From NCBI RefSeq assembly GCF_018343665.1, contig NZ_JAGYPM010000002.1:388371-452370 (forward strand): a stretch of DNA of 64,000 bases, written 5' to 3'. The stretch's first letter is position 1, and each line of letters opens with the position of its first letter. Below, piece by piece: positions 18,022 through 26,344 of this stretch. The notes under the pieces were generated by a model. The model worked only from the letters and a program-made list of their open reading frames with translations, did not search any database and was not told the DNA's origin. The position numbers and the translations under genes are program-made. The DNA comes from Cytobacillus citreus. Lineage in GTDB: Bacteria > Bacillota > Bacilli > Bacillales > Cytobacillaceae.

Positions 18022-19818
18022 ATGAAGAAAAAAATGGTGTACATAGCATCTCTATTTCTCTTGATAATAGCAATGATGTATTTTTTTAATACGAAAAAAC
18101 CTACTAGAATACCATCAGAAGAGTATGTTTATAATGTGGATGATTTTCAAAGCATCCAGGCTGCCATAACGTATGTATCTAAAAAGTCCGGCGGGAAAAT
18201 TTATTTTCCGCCTAATAAGTATGAAATTAAGGAAGAACTTGAAATCGGAGAGGGAGTTGAATTGATAGGTGCAGGACGAAATCAGACAATGATTTCTGTT
18301 TCAACTCCAAGTGGATATTTAAATCATGAAGAATCTGCTGTAAAGTTCTCTGATTTAAAGGTTAATGGAAAGGTGAGAAATTGTTTAAATTCCCCGATTT
18401 CACCGGAAGATTTTGGAGCGCTGGGAGATGCAAAGACGGATGATAGTCTAGCTTTTCAGAATGCAGTCAACAGTGGAAATGGGAGTGTCCTTGAGTTAGA
18501 AGCAGGCAAGCGATATTTAATCAAAGATACGGTAACTGTTGATATCGAAAAGATTAAAATGATTAACGGAAATAATAGCTATCTTGTATTAGAAGAAGAC
18601 ATTATTGGACTAAAGTTATTAGGATCAAAAGAAACGAAGGGTGCATCACCTAATAGTGAACAAAACCATTTTATAGCAGAGAAAGAATTTATGCCGATTG
18701 TGTCTGATCTGCAAATTTATTCTAAGGCTGACTCCTACGTAGGAACAGGAATTCAAGCTGAGGGTACATTTGGGCTAATCATTAAGAACAATCATTTATA
18801 TAATTTAAAAACAGGAATCCAATTTGTAGGTTATAACCGGAATGTCATCATTGAAAATAATCAAATATGGAATATAAGAAACTATGGTATCCATTGGAAT
18901 AAAGTTAATCTTCATCAACAAATTATTGAAAATAACCATATTTCTTTTACCAAAAAGAATTTATTCTTTGAAGATTGCGATGTTCACAATATACATATTA
19001 TCGGAAACGCCTTAGAAGGCGGCGGGGGAGAGCCGGAAGGGAACGAAAATAGTATTCATTTCTTACTAACAGACAAATCCTTAGGCGATATGTCGCAAAT
19101 CCAAATTATAGGGAATAGCATTGAAGAACATTTAGCAGCAACGTCCTCTTTAATTAAGTTTGAAAATCATACGGATGATACATCTAAAATGCAAATTATT
19201 GAAATCACCGGAAATGAATTAAGCGGCAGTAAAAGCCATGCAGTAGAATTTTGGAATAGTAGTAATGTAACCATTAACGGGAACAATTTTTATGGAAATC
19301 AAGATTATAATATTAAGATTTTACATAAGGCAACAGGCTTTAACATTATGGGTAACAGCTTTTCAGGTAACTTAGAAGCAGCAAGCAATAAAGGGTTCCT
19401 ATTCCTTAAATCAGGATTAGAAGTCAACAATATCAATATTTACGCAAATACAATCGATCATTTGCATGGGCCGCCCATACAAATGAAGGACAATGCAGAT
19501 GATCCAAATGCAAAGTTCAGAGGGCGATTATTCATAGATGGGATGAATATCTCGAATAACCTCTTTACGCTAGCAGAAGATTATCAAAGTAATGGCGAAT
19601 ATCTTGTTGATATAGAAGCCAATTCTATTGCTGGCTTGGTATATACTAATAACCAATTAAAAGGTTGTTCAACGTGTGTAAATGGGACACGAATTACGGC
19701 AAATTCTATTCATCATTCGATTATTAGTAAAAACATGATTTACAACGTAAAAGAAGGGGCGAATAAATATAAGTTACCTGCAAGCACACAGGATGTAATT
19801 GTTTCTGAAAATCGGTAA
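18022..19818 (+). CDS. Membrane-anchored right-handed beta-helix (pectate-lyase-like) protein
   Basis: The product has 598 residues from ATG 18022, chosen because AGGGGAC precedes it and the N-terminus then reads MKKKMVYIASLFLLIIAMMY, a signal anchor or signal peptide; ATGs at 17959 and 17983 are alternatives. Two entry caps of the pectate-lyase-3 type occur: FQSIQAAITYVSKKSGGKIY and, later, SPEDFGALGDAKTDDSLAFQ. The rest has many N-N-x-I/F ladders (IIENNQIW, IIENNHIS, INGNNFYGN, IMGNSFSGN) typical of parallel beta-helices. This fold occurs in polysaccharide lyases, hydrolases, epimerases and surface adhesins. I see no proof of a catalytic site, so the substrate is unknown. It appears to be a single-gene unit. 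Confidence 0.75.
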   Translation: MKKKMVYIASLFLLIIAMMYFFNTKKPTRIPSEEYVYNVDDFQSIQAAITYVSKKSGGKIYFPPNKYEIKEELEIGEGVELIGAGRNQTMISVSTPSGYLNHEESAVKFSDLKVNGKVRNCLNSPISPEDFGALGDAKTDDSLAFQNAVNSGNGSVLELEAGKRYLIKDTVTVDIEKIKMINGNNSYLVLEEDIIGLKLLGSKETKGASPNSEQNHFIAEKEFMPIVSDLQIYSKADSYVGTGIQAEGTFGLIIKNNHLYNLKTGIQFVGYNRNVIIENNQIWNIRNYGIHWNKVNLHQQIIENNHISFTKKNLFFEDCDVHNIHIIGNALEGGGGEPEGNENSIHFLLTDKSLGDMSQIQIIGNSIEEHLAATSSLIKFENHTDDTSKMQIIEITGNELSGSKSHAVEFWNSSNVTINGNNFYGNQDYNIKILHKATGFNIMGNSFSGNLEAASNKGFLFLKSGLEVNNINIYANTIDHLHGPPIQMKDNADDPNAKFRGRLFIDGMNISNNLFTLAEDYQSNGEYLVDIEANSIAGLVYTNNQLKGCSTCVNGTRITANSIHHSIISKNMIYNVKEGANKYKLPASTQDVIVSENR

Positions 19819-19920
19819 AATTATTGTGATTTGTGCTCCAAAAAATTTTAGTTGGAGCGGTAACTCTTTAGTAATAGATTGATGATATTGCATTGTTCAA
19901 TAAGAAAGGGATATATCTAT

Positions 19921-19997
19921 GTCAGTACTTAAACATCTTAATCAAACGTTTGATTGATATATGTGTTCATATTTTAGAACAGTGCATGGTACTTGAG
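19921..19997. repeat. 77 bp dispersed repeat with the palindrome at its centre, copy 1
   Basis: This 77-base block aligns without gaps to 27192-27268. Both start GTC(A/G)GTACT and end GGTACTT(G/A)AGA, with the ATCAAACGTTTGAT palindrome inside. It is non-coding, in the gap after the beta-helix gene. The rest of 19819-20088 shows only a GCTCCA...TGGAGC hairpin directly after the stop. Confidence 0.7.
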
Positions 19998-20088
19998 ATA
20001 ATGTCGTCGTAATCTTCCTTTTTTAAGGAAGGGGTAATTTGAAGCGTTTATATAACTGTTTCTAAGTTGGAGACGCATGGAATCATGA

Positions 20089-20118
20089 AAAAACCTCTCT
20101 CAAGTGAAAGAGGTTTTT
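20089..20118. terminator. Bidirectional Rho-independent terminator
   Basis: AAAAACCTCTCT and AAAGAGGTTTTT form a strong stem with a six-base loop, with A and T runs on both sides. It separates the beta-helix gene (plus) from the LCP gene (minus). Confidence 0.75.
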
Positions 20119-20177
20119 CAGCTAAAAGGAAAGTTTAAGTTTTTTTAACGTATTAAAGCAAAATCTGTTTTTAATTA

Positions 20178-20259
20178 AATATCTGCTAATAAGATCGCAT
20201 AAGTAAAACTAAGGCATTCGCTGATAGGACTTGGCGAACGCCAAGTTTTTCTTATGATT
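20178..20259. repeat. ATCTGCTAATAAGATCGCATAAG repeat, copy 1 (described by ends)
   Basis: It begins AAATATCTGCTAATAAGATC and ends ACGCCAAGTTTTTCTTATGA. The two ends are imperfect inverted repeats (CATAAGTAAAACTAAGGCAT against ACGCCAAGTTTTTCTTATG), as in a MITE-like element. A second copy is at 63518-63600. It abuts the stop codon of the LCP gene. Confidence 0.65.
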
Positions 20260-21181
20260 ATTTAATTTCTAAATGACGTTTCAATTCATCTTGTACCCGC
20301 TGCTTTTCCTCATCAGGAACAATTAGATAGTATATATGATTAATCTTCGTGCCGTTTCCTTCTATCGATATTTGATCGACTTTCTCGGCTGCTGCTCGAT
20401 AATTTTTCTGAATCTCAACCATTTCGTCAAAATTTAGGTTGGTTTTTATATTATTGCCTAACGCATTAAAAACTTGATTGTAATTGGTTAAAGAGGAAAG
20501 GCTTGCCCCTTCCTTAATGATGGCTTCAATGATTTGGCGCTGTCTGAGCTGACGACCAGCATCTCCCCTTAGATCTTCATACCTCATTCGAGAAAACAAT
20601 AATGCTTTTTCGCCATTTAATGTGATTTCTCCTTTAGGAAAATGGACACCACCATACGTAAAGTCTAAATCATTATTGACAGTAATCCCGCCTACAGCAT
20701 CAACAATATCTTTAAAACCTTCCATATTAATTTGTATGTAATAGTCAATGGGGATATCGAGGAAATTTTCCACTGTCTCCATTGCCATTTTGATCCCGCC
20801 AAACGCATAGGAATGGTTAATTTTATCTTTTTTTCCGTAACCTACAATTTCCGTTCTAGTGTCGCGTGGAATGCTAAGCATTTTGACTGAGTTTTGATTT
20901 GAATTGATGGTTAATACTATGATGGAATCGGAGCGGCCACTGTCATCCTCTCGTTCATCTACACCGAGCATGAGAACAGAGAATGGTTCTTGTTTCTCTA
21001 AAATTATTTCTTCAACTCGTTTCTCTGACATTTTTCTATCAATAGGATGATGCATTGTTTCGGCTGCATTTGTTAGAGATTTATATATTGAAAAGGCATA
21101 GGCACCTGCTCCTATTATAATGAATAAAACAATAATTCCTGTTACACGGAGCCAAGTTCTATTTTTCTTTTTTTCCTTCAT
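20258..21181 (-). CDS. LytR-CpsA-Psr (LCP) family cell-wall glycopolymer ligase
   Basis: LCP enzymes transfer teichoic acid or other lipid-linked glycopolymers to peptidoglycan outside the membrane. The 307-residue product starts at ATG 21181 behind GGGGGTC; the longer GTG frame would overlap that site. It has a short basic cytoplasmic tail, one helix (VTGIIVLFIIIGAGAYAFSI), then the catalytic domain. Conserved residues include DEREDDSGRSDSI, the SIPRDTR loop and the arginines in FSRMRYEDLRGDAGRQLRQRQ. It resembles TagU/LytR of Bacillus. A fragment of a related gene lies at about 37908-37985, beside the second tandem array. Confidence 0.9.
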   Translation of the reverse strand: MKEKKKNRTWLRVTGIIVLFIIIGAGAYAFSIYKSLTNAAETMHHPIDRKMSEKRVEEIILEKQEPFSVLMLGVDEREDDSGRSDSIIVLTINSNQNSVKMLSIPRDTRTEIVGYGKKDKINHSYAFGGIKMAMETVENFLDIPIDYYIQINMEGFKDIVDAVGGITVNNDLDFTYGGVHFPKGEITLNGEKALLFSRMRYEDLRGDAGRQLRQRQIIEAIIKEGASLSSLTNYNQVFNALGNNIKTNLNFDEMVEIQKNYRAAAEKVDQISIEGNGTKINHIYYLIVPDEEKQRVQDELKRHLEIK

Positions 21182-21368
21182 TCTTGTGACCCCCACAAAA
21201 TGACATGTAATTTATTGTAAGTTAAATAATAGCAGAAAATACCTAAAAAAGATATGAACATATTTTGAAGGTTTCAGGGATAAAGGACTACGAGTGTGAT
21301 AGAAAGCCTAATAGATTTGCTTAGATCTACTCTTAATACATGGCTGTGTTAAAGCACAGTGTTAGTAT

Positions 21369-22071
21369 CCAAATTTAAAGATATTCGCGGAAAAGGTGGA
21401 AACAAAAGCCGCCAAGTTTCCCATTTTTAAAAAAAATCGTGGAAAAGTGGAAACAAAGCTTATTTCGTTTCCAAATTTAAAGATATTCTCGGAAAAGGTG
21501 GAAACAAGAGCCGCCAAGTGTCCCATTTTTTTAAAAAATCGTGGTAAAGCGGAAACAAAGCTTATTTCGTTTCCAAATTTAAAGATATTCGCGGAAAAGG
21601 TGGAAAAAAGAGCCGCCAAGTGTCCCATTTTTAAAAAAAATCGTGGAAAAGCGGAAACAAAGCTTCGTTCGTTTCCAAATTTAATAATATTCGCGGAAAA
21701 GGTGGAAACAAAAGCCGCCAAGTTTCCTATTTTTTAAAAAAATCGCGGAAAAGTGGAAACAAAGCTTATTTCGTTTCCAAATTTAAAGATATTCTCGGAA
21801 AAGGTGGAAACAAGAGCCGCCAAGTTTCCTATTTTTAAAAAAAATCGTGGAAAAGCGGAAACAAAGCTTATTTCGTTTCCAAATTTAAAGATATTCGTGG
21901 AAAAGGTGGAAACAAGAGCCGCCAAGTGTCCCATTTTAAAAAAAATCGTGGAAAAGTGTAAACAAAGCTTATTTCGTTTCCAAATTTAAAGATATTCGCG
22001 GAAAAGGTGGAAACAAGAGCCGCCAAGTGTCCCATTTTTAAAAAAAATCGTGGAAAAGCGTAAACAAAGCT
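21369..22071. repeat. Tandem array 1: seven 102 bp units, each two 51 bp halves
   Basis: Unit starts (CCAAATTTAA) fall at 21369, 21471, 21573, 21675, 21777, 21879 and 21980, so the period is 102 with one unit of 101. Each unit splits into two related 51-base halves, one with CGCGGAAAAGGTGGAAACAA and one with TCGTGGAAAAGTGGAAACAA. Because 102 is a multiple of three, both strands stay open as long frames (repeated FPNLKIFAEKVET on plus, VSTFSANIFKFGN on minus), but no ribosome binding site or start fits. I treat these as non-coding. The array lies between the divergent flank of the LCP gene and the ridA 3' end. The 180 bases before it hold no gene. Confidence 0.92.
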
Positions 22072-22100
22072 TAACACCGTTCGAAAATAGAACGGTGTTA
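22072..22100 (-). terminator. Perfect hairpin at the end of array 1
   Basis: TAACACCGTTC and GAACGGTGTTA form an 11 bp perfect stem with a seven-base loop. It is downstream of ridA on the minus strand and may end that transcript, though the T run is weak. Confidence 0.5.
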
Positions 22101-22156
22101 ATAAAGAAGAACTGTAGGAATGGCTATTTCTATTGCGGTCTATGACACCAACCCAT

Positions 22157-22537
22157 TTACTGCCCCATATAAGCAATAGCTTCAATTTCAATCAGTACGT
22201 TTTTGGGCAATGCGCTAACTTCGACTGTTGAGCGCGCAGGTTTATGTTCATTAAAGTATTTGCTATACTCCTCGTTAATGATTGGGAATTGACTCATATC
22301 TTTAATAAAAATGGTTGTTTTTATAATATTTTCGAGTGTTAATCCTTCACTTTCTAAAATGGCTTTAATATTTTTCATTACTTGGTTTGTTTGTTGAATA
22401 ATATCATGTTCGACAACTTCGTTAGTAACCGGATTGACGGGAATTTGTCCAGATAGGAATAGAAAATCATTTACTTTCATTGCTTGTGAATATGGACCAA
22501 TTGCCTTGGGTGCTGTTTCGGTATAAATCATTTCCAT
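22157..22537 (-). CDS. ridA: RidA/YjgF family enamine/imine deaminase
   Basis: RidA proteins are cytosolic trimers that hydrolyse reactive enamines such as 2-aminoacrylate, released by PLP enzymes, to keto acids and ammonia. The 126-residue form starts at ATG 22537 behind AAGGAAG; the longer frame has no such site. Family features are YTETAPKAIGPYSQAM at the start, FLSGQIPVNPVT in the middle, and PARSTVEVSALP with the arginine that binds the carboxylate. It is downstream of a PatB-type lyase and a DauR-like regulator on the same strand, which fits removal of the lyase's aminoacrylate product. A hairpin element (22558-22712) separates it from them. Confidence 0.92.
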   Translation of the reverse strand: MEMIYTETAPKAIGPYSQAMKVNDFLFLSGQIPVNPVTNEVVEHDIIQQTNQVMKNIKAILESEGLTLENIIKTTIFIKDMSQFPIINEEYSKYFNEHKPARSTVEVSALPKNVLIEIEAIAYMGQ

Positions 22538-22557
22538 TATGATCAACTTCCTTTTCA

Positions 22558-22712
22558 ATAAAGTGAAACTTTAATCAGTGGGGGTTTTCTTCATCCCCCA
22601 CTGATTATTAGTTGAACCAATCGGGCTTTTACGGGCAGTTTATCTCCCACCTAACTTTTTTGCTTTCGCTGAATTTTGAGGTGGGAGTATTACTGCCCGT
22701 TAATGCGGGATA
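22558..22712. mobile_element. Hairpin element, copy C (inverted, short)
   Basis: This is the reverse complement of the element at 15361 and 35604, with the same ends (ATAAAGTGAAACTT and ACTGCCCGTTAATGCGGGAT). Hairpins inside are ATCAGTGGGGG with CCCCCACTGAT, and CTCCCACCT with AGGTGGGAG. Its left end supplies the last codons and stop of the DauR-like gene (FIPH-stop), and its right end reaches the ridA ribosome binding site. Confidence 0.72.
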
Positions 22713-23350
22713 AAATATTCATTCTGTGTGCGGATTTTTTGTAAATAATTATAGATTGTGAATTTAGAAACACCGAGTACAGTAGCAACGTAATCAGTTG
22801 AACCTTTAATTAGGAATGTGCCTCTATCCTCTAATTGTCTAACAAATTCAATTTTTTCTTCTAAACTCAATAATTTTTTAAATGCGTGAAGTACTTGATC
22901 AACCATTCCTTGAATGACATTGTGGATAGACGTGAAGAAACTTTCCGACTTCGGTTGATGTTCATCAAATGAAATGAAGTCTTGTAACATTTCATCCATG
23001 TTCATTAGCAAGCTTATGTCATAATTCATACATAACGCCCCGATAACATTTCCTTTTTCATCACGTAAAAAAACAGTAGAGGATTTCATTATATTCCCTG
23101 TTTTAGTGTGCGTTTTATAATTCGGAATATCTTTAATTTCAGAAGGGGTTTTTCTTAGTTCTTCTAATACTAAATTTGTAATAGGAGAACCAATATCCTG
23201 ATTTGTAACATTTCCAGCACTATGAATAAGGGAATTCTCCAGATTGCTAAAATCATGTACAGCCACTTCACAGCGGTTACCAAACATTTTCACAAGCATG
23301 TCTGCTGTCCTTTTCGCAAAGTCAAAGATAGTTTGATGACACGCCTCCAT
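22700..23350 (-). CDS. YheO-like PAS domain regulator with C-terminal HTH (DauR-like)
   Basis: The product has 216 residues. Residues about 5-120 match the YheO-like PAS sensor (VAVHDFSNLENSLIHSAGNVT, TGNIMKSSTVFLRDEKGNVIGALC). Residues about 165-215 match the associated helix-turn-helix (RGTFLIKGSTDYVATVLGVS, then KFTIYNYLQKIR). DauR of Pseudomonas, in this family, represses D-arginine catabolism genes. The start has GGGGGGTAAGA directly upstream. It lies 51 bases after patB and probably controls the patB-ridA genes and perhaps the divergent symporter. The ligand is unknown; an amino acid or its D-form is a fair guess. Its 3' end is built from a hairpin element. Confidence 0.82.
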   Translation of the reverse strand: MEACHQTIFDFAKRTADMLVKMFGNRCEVAVHDFSNLENSLIHSAGNVTNQDIGSPITNLVLEELRKTPSEIKDIPNYKTHTKTGNIMKSSTVFLRDEKGNVIGALCMNYDISLLMNMDEMLQDFISFDEHQPKSESFFTSIHNVIQGMVDQVLHAFKKLLSLEEKIEFVRQLEDRGTFLIKGSTDYVATVLGVSKFTIYNYLQKIRTQNEYFIPH

Positions 23351-23401
23351 TCTTACCCCCCTAGAAAAGCCTAAGTTCCTATTTCTTGTACCGCTTGTGC
23401 A

Positions 23402-24583
23402 TTAAACTTTTTCCAATAATGTAAATGCTTGTTTTAGTTGTTGTAGACTTTTTTCTAAAACGGAACGAGGACAAGCAAAATTCATACGCATAAACCCTTC
23501 CCCACCGCTTCCGAAGATCGGCCCATCGTCAAATCCTATATGTGCTTCTTCAAGAACCAATTGATTAAGCTCTTCTCTATCAAGATTAAAATCTCTGAAA
23601 TCTAGCCACGCAAGATATGTACCCTCTGGCTGAATCACTTTAATTTCCGGTAAATGTTCATGGAAGAATTCCGTTAATAACTGTAGATTACCTTGCAAGT
23701 AATCAAGCAATTGGTTAAGCCAGTCTTCACCATGTCTATAAGCACTCTCTAATGCCACAATTCCAAAATAGTTTGGGGTTGCAAGGGAGAAGGCATTCAC
23801 GGCACCTTCAAACTTTGTGCGGATATCTGCATTCTGAATAATAATTCCTGATGTTTGCAATCCTACTAGATTGAAAGTTTTGCTCGGTGCAATGCATGTT
23901 ATGGAATGATTGGCAAATTCCTCAGAAATAGATGCAAATGGAACATAAGTATGTGGTTTAAAAACTAAATCACAATGAATTTCGTCCGATACGACAAGGA
24001 TGTTATGTTTCATGCAAATTTCGCCCAGCTTTGTTAATTCTTCTTTGTTCCAAACCCTTCCTACTGGATTATGAGGATTACAAAGAAAAATCATTTTAAC
24101 GGTAGAATCAAGTTTTGCTTCTAGATCATCAAAATCCATTGTATAGCGACCGTTTTCTAATCTTAATGGATTTTCAACTACCTCTCGTCCTTGTAACTTG
24201 AGAACGCGATAAAAGGCATGATGAACAGGGGATTGAACAATTACTTTATCACCAGGCTGTGTAAAGGAATGGATAATTAAAGATAGTGCGGGAACTATTC
24301 CCGGACTGTGGGAAATCCATTCTTTTTCGATTGACCATTTATACCGCCTCTTAAACCAGTCTACAATCGAGGTTAAATACGAATCTGTTCTGATTGAATA
24401 ACCAAAAACACCTTGATCTGCTCGTTCCCTCAACGCTTCAATAACAGGTGCAGGTGATAAAAAGTCCATGTCTGCAACCCACATCGGAGTAATGGAGTCC
24501 GTTCCGAAATGTTCTTGAAGAGTATCCCATTTTTTACTTGCAGTTTGCCTGCGATTAATCACTTGATCAAAATTATATTTCAA
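23402..24583 (-). CDS. patB: PatB/MalY-type PLP-dependent C-S beta-lyase or aminotransferase
   Basis: The product is a class I/II fold-type I PLP enzyme of 393 residues from TTG 24583, which lies just after AAAGGAGGAGG; the upstream ATG has no ribosome binding site. MalY/PatB features are MWVADMDF near the start, NPHNPVGRVW, VVSDEIHCDLVF, and SKTFNLVGLQTS with the Schiff-base lysine. The family splits cystathionine, cysteine or similar substrates to pyruvate by way of aminoacrylate. The downstream RidA would clear that intermediate. The gene is the first of a minus-strand unit and divergent from a DAACS symporter. Confidence 0.9.
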   Translation of the reverse strand: MKYNFDQVINRRQTASKKWDTLQEHFGTDSITPMWVADMDFLSPAPVIEALRERADQGVFGYSIRTDSYLTSIVDWFKRRYKWSIEKEWISHSPGIVPALSLIIHSFTQPGDKVIVQSPVHHAFYRVLKLQGREVVENPLRLENGRYTMDFDDLEAKLDSTVKMIFLCNPHNPVGRVWNKEELTKLGEICMKHNILVVSDEIHCDLVFKPHTYVPFASISEEFANHSITCIAPSKTFNLVGLQTSGIIIQNADIRTKFEGAVNAFSLATPNYFGIVALESAYRHGEDWLNQLLDYLQGNLQLLTEFFHEHLPEIKVIQPEGTYLAWLDFRDFNLDREELNQLVLEEAHIGFDDGPIFGSGGEGFMRMNFACPRSVLEKSLQQLKQAFTLLEKV

Positions 24584-24637
24584 GAAAAGCCTCCTCCTTT
24601 TTAAAAAATAATGCATCTCTATTTATATTTTACAATA

Positions 24638-24696
24638 TTTTTTTAATTAATCAAATTTTTTTGTAATTAAAAAATAGTTGGAATTATTTTTTAATT
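24638..24696. promoter_or_regulatory. AT-rich inverted repeat in the patB/symporter divergent promoter
   Basis: TTTTTTAATTA (24638-24649) and TAATTAAAAAA (24664-24674) form an inverted repeat, and ATTTTTTAATT recurs at 24686-24696. The position between two divergent genes with a regulator gene next door fits an operator for the DauR-like protein. The low complexity weakens the case. Confidence 0.4.
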
Positions 24697-24779
24697 GTGA
24701 TTAAATTGGAATATACTGAAAATTTAAACAGGATAAAGGAGGGCTTCCAGCACAATTAGATTGGTTTTAGACAATTAAT

Positions 24780-24793
24780 TGAAAGCGCTTAAA
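24780..24793 (+). promoter_or_regulatory. Candidate CcpA cre site ahead of the DAACS symporter
   Basis: TGAAAGCGCTTAAA differs at one position from the usual catabolite-response consensus. It lies 21 bases before the symporter start, suggesting carbon catabolite repression of uptake. Confidence 0.5.
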
Positions 24794-24813
24794 TAATGAA
24801 GGGAGGAAAATGA

Positions 24814-26100
24814 ATGAAACGAATTGGTTTGGCAATGCAAATATTTATCGGGCTGATCCTAGGTATTATCGTTGGTGCTATTTTTTACGGTAGCCCAGAA
24901 GTTGTAAAATTTTTGCAGCCGATTGGTGATATATTTATTCGTTTAATCAAAATGATTATTGTGCCGATTGTTATTTCAACATTAATTATTGGGATAGCAG
25001 GGATCGGTGATATGAAGAAGTTTGGCAGATTAGGCGGGAAATCCATTCTTTATTTTGAAATTGTGACAACAATTGCCCTAATGCTCGGTCTATTAGCCGC
25101 TAATATTGTACAACCTGGTGCAGGTTTAGATGTTCATGAGTTAAACCAAGCTGACGTGAGTAAGCATATGGATAATGCAGCGGAATTAGAAAATAAAGGC
25201 GGTATTGTAAGCATTATTGTCAATATTGTCCCAACAAATATTATCGATGCACTCGCTCGTGGTGACATGCTTGCTATTATTTTCTTTTCTATTCTGTTTG
25301 GTCTCGGAATTGCTTCAATAGGGGAAAAAGGAGAACCTGTTCTTCGATTCTTTCAAGGCGTTGCTGACACTATGTTTTGGGTTACGAATCAAATTATGAA
25401 ATTCGCTCCTTTTGGTGTATTTGCTCTTATTGGTGTCACCGTTTCTAAGTTTGGGTTAACCTCTTTAATTCCACTTGGAAAACTAATCTTAACGGCCTAC
25501 GCTATAATGATCCTGTTTGTTGTAGTTGTTTTTGGTATTTTATTGAAGATGTCAGGAACAAATCTTATCACATTGATAAAAGTGTTAAAGGATGAGCTTA
25601 TTTTAGCTTTTTCTACAGCAAGTTCAGAAACCGTTTTACCACGTTTGATGGAGAAAATGGAGAAGTTCGGATGTAAAAAAGAGGTTACTTCTTTCGTTAT
25701 TCCGGTAGGTTACTCCTTTAACTTGGATGGAGGAGCTTTATACCAATCACTTGCTGTCCTTTTTATTGCACAAATGTACAATATTGATATGTCAATAAGT
25801 CAACAAATTATGGTTCTTGTTGTTTTAATGTTCACAACTAAAGGGTTAGCAGGGGTGCCTGGTGCCAATTTCTCCGTATTACTGGCAACACTGGGTTCAG
25901 TAGGATTGCCATTAGAGGGAATTGCCTTTATTGCCGGTGTTGATCGTATTATTGATATGGGACGTACGGCTGTGAATGTCATGGGTAATGCAGTAGCAAC
26001 AATTGTATTGGCAAAGTGGGAAGGGCAATTTGACTTAAACAAGGCGAAGAGTTATGTACATACAATTGCCAGCGTACCGTCAGCAAATAGAACAGCTTAG
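24814..26100 (+). CDS. DAACS family dicarboxylate/amino acid:cation symporter
   Basis: The product has 428 residues and about eight membrane segments plus two re-entrant hairpins. The signature regions are present: FIRLIKMIIVPIVISTLIIG, the HP1 serine motif ASSETVLPRLM, GYSFNLDGGALYQSL, and IDMGRTAVNVMGNAVAT. The arginine in MGRTAVNV is the residue that contacts the side-chain carboxylate of aspartate or glutamate in this family, so an acidic substrate is favoured. TcyP cystine carriers belong to the same family and would fit the neighbouring lyase. The ribosome binding site is GGGAGG. Confidence 0.88.
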   Translation: MKRIGLAMQIFIGLILGIIVGAIFYGSPEVVKFLQPIGDIFIRLIKMIIVPIVISTLIIGIAGIGDMKKFGRLGGKSILYFEIVTTIALMLGLLAANIVQPGAGLDVHELNQADVSKHMDNAAELENKGGIVSIIVNIVPTNIIDALARGDMLAIIFFSILFGLGIASIGEKGEPVLRFFQGVADTMFWVTNQIMKFAPFGVFALIGVTVSKFGLTSLIPLGKLILTAYAIMILFVVVVFGILLKMSGTNLITLIKVLKDELILAFSTASSETVLPRLMEKMEKFGCKKEVTSFVIPVGYSFNLDGGALYQSLAVLFIAQMYNIDMSISQQIMVLVVLMFTTKGLAGVPGANFSVLLATLGSVGLPLEGIAFIAGVDRIIDMGRTAVNVMGNAVATIVLAKWEGQFDLNKAKSYVHTIASVPSANRTA

Positions 26101-26252
26101 TCAGGCTATCAATATGAATGTTTATGATAAGAAACTAAAAAGGAAGGCACTTACAAAGCTTATAATCAAATTGTTGGTTATACTGCTAAGATTGGCAAAG
26201 ACAGTTTCCTAAGGAGCAATACAAGAAAACGGAGGAACAACCAAAAATTAGA

Positions 26253-26290
26253 CAGCCCATCTTCGTTCAAATATACGACATGGGCTTTAT
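26253..26290 (+). terminator. Probable terminator after the symporter
   Basis: GCCCAT and ATGGGC close a stem with further pairing inside, followed by TTTATT. The preceding 26101-26250 contains short frames but nothing I can assign. Confidence 0.45.
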
Positions 26291-26344
26291 TCATTGTAAA
26301 TCCATTCAAAAGGAATATCTAACCTACAACACTAGGAGGCACAG

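Noticed and set aside
21362..22191. Overlapping long frames on both strands of array 1 as genes for repeat proteins
   Set aside because: They follow from a period divisible by three with few stops. No ribosome binding site or conserved start is present, both strands are equally open, and residue content is just the translated DNA repeat.
26101..26344. Possible coding remnant after the symporter (KAYNQIVGYTAKIGKDSF...)
   Set aside because: No frame is open for long and I recognise no family; too weak to list as a gene.
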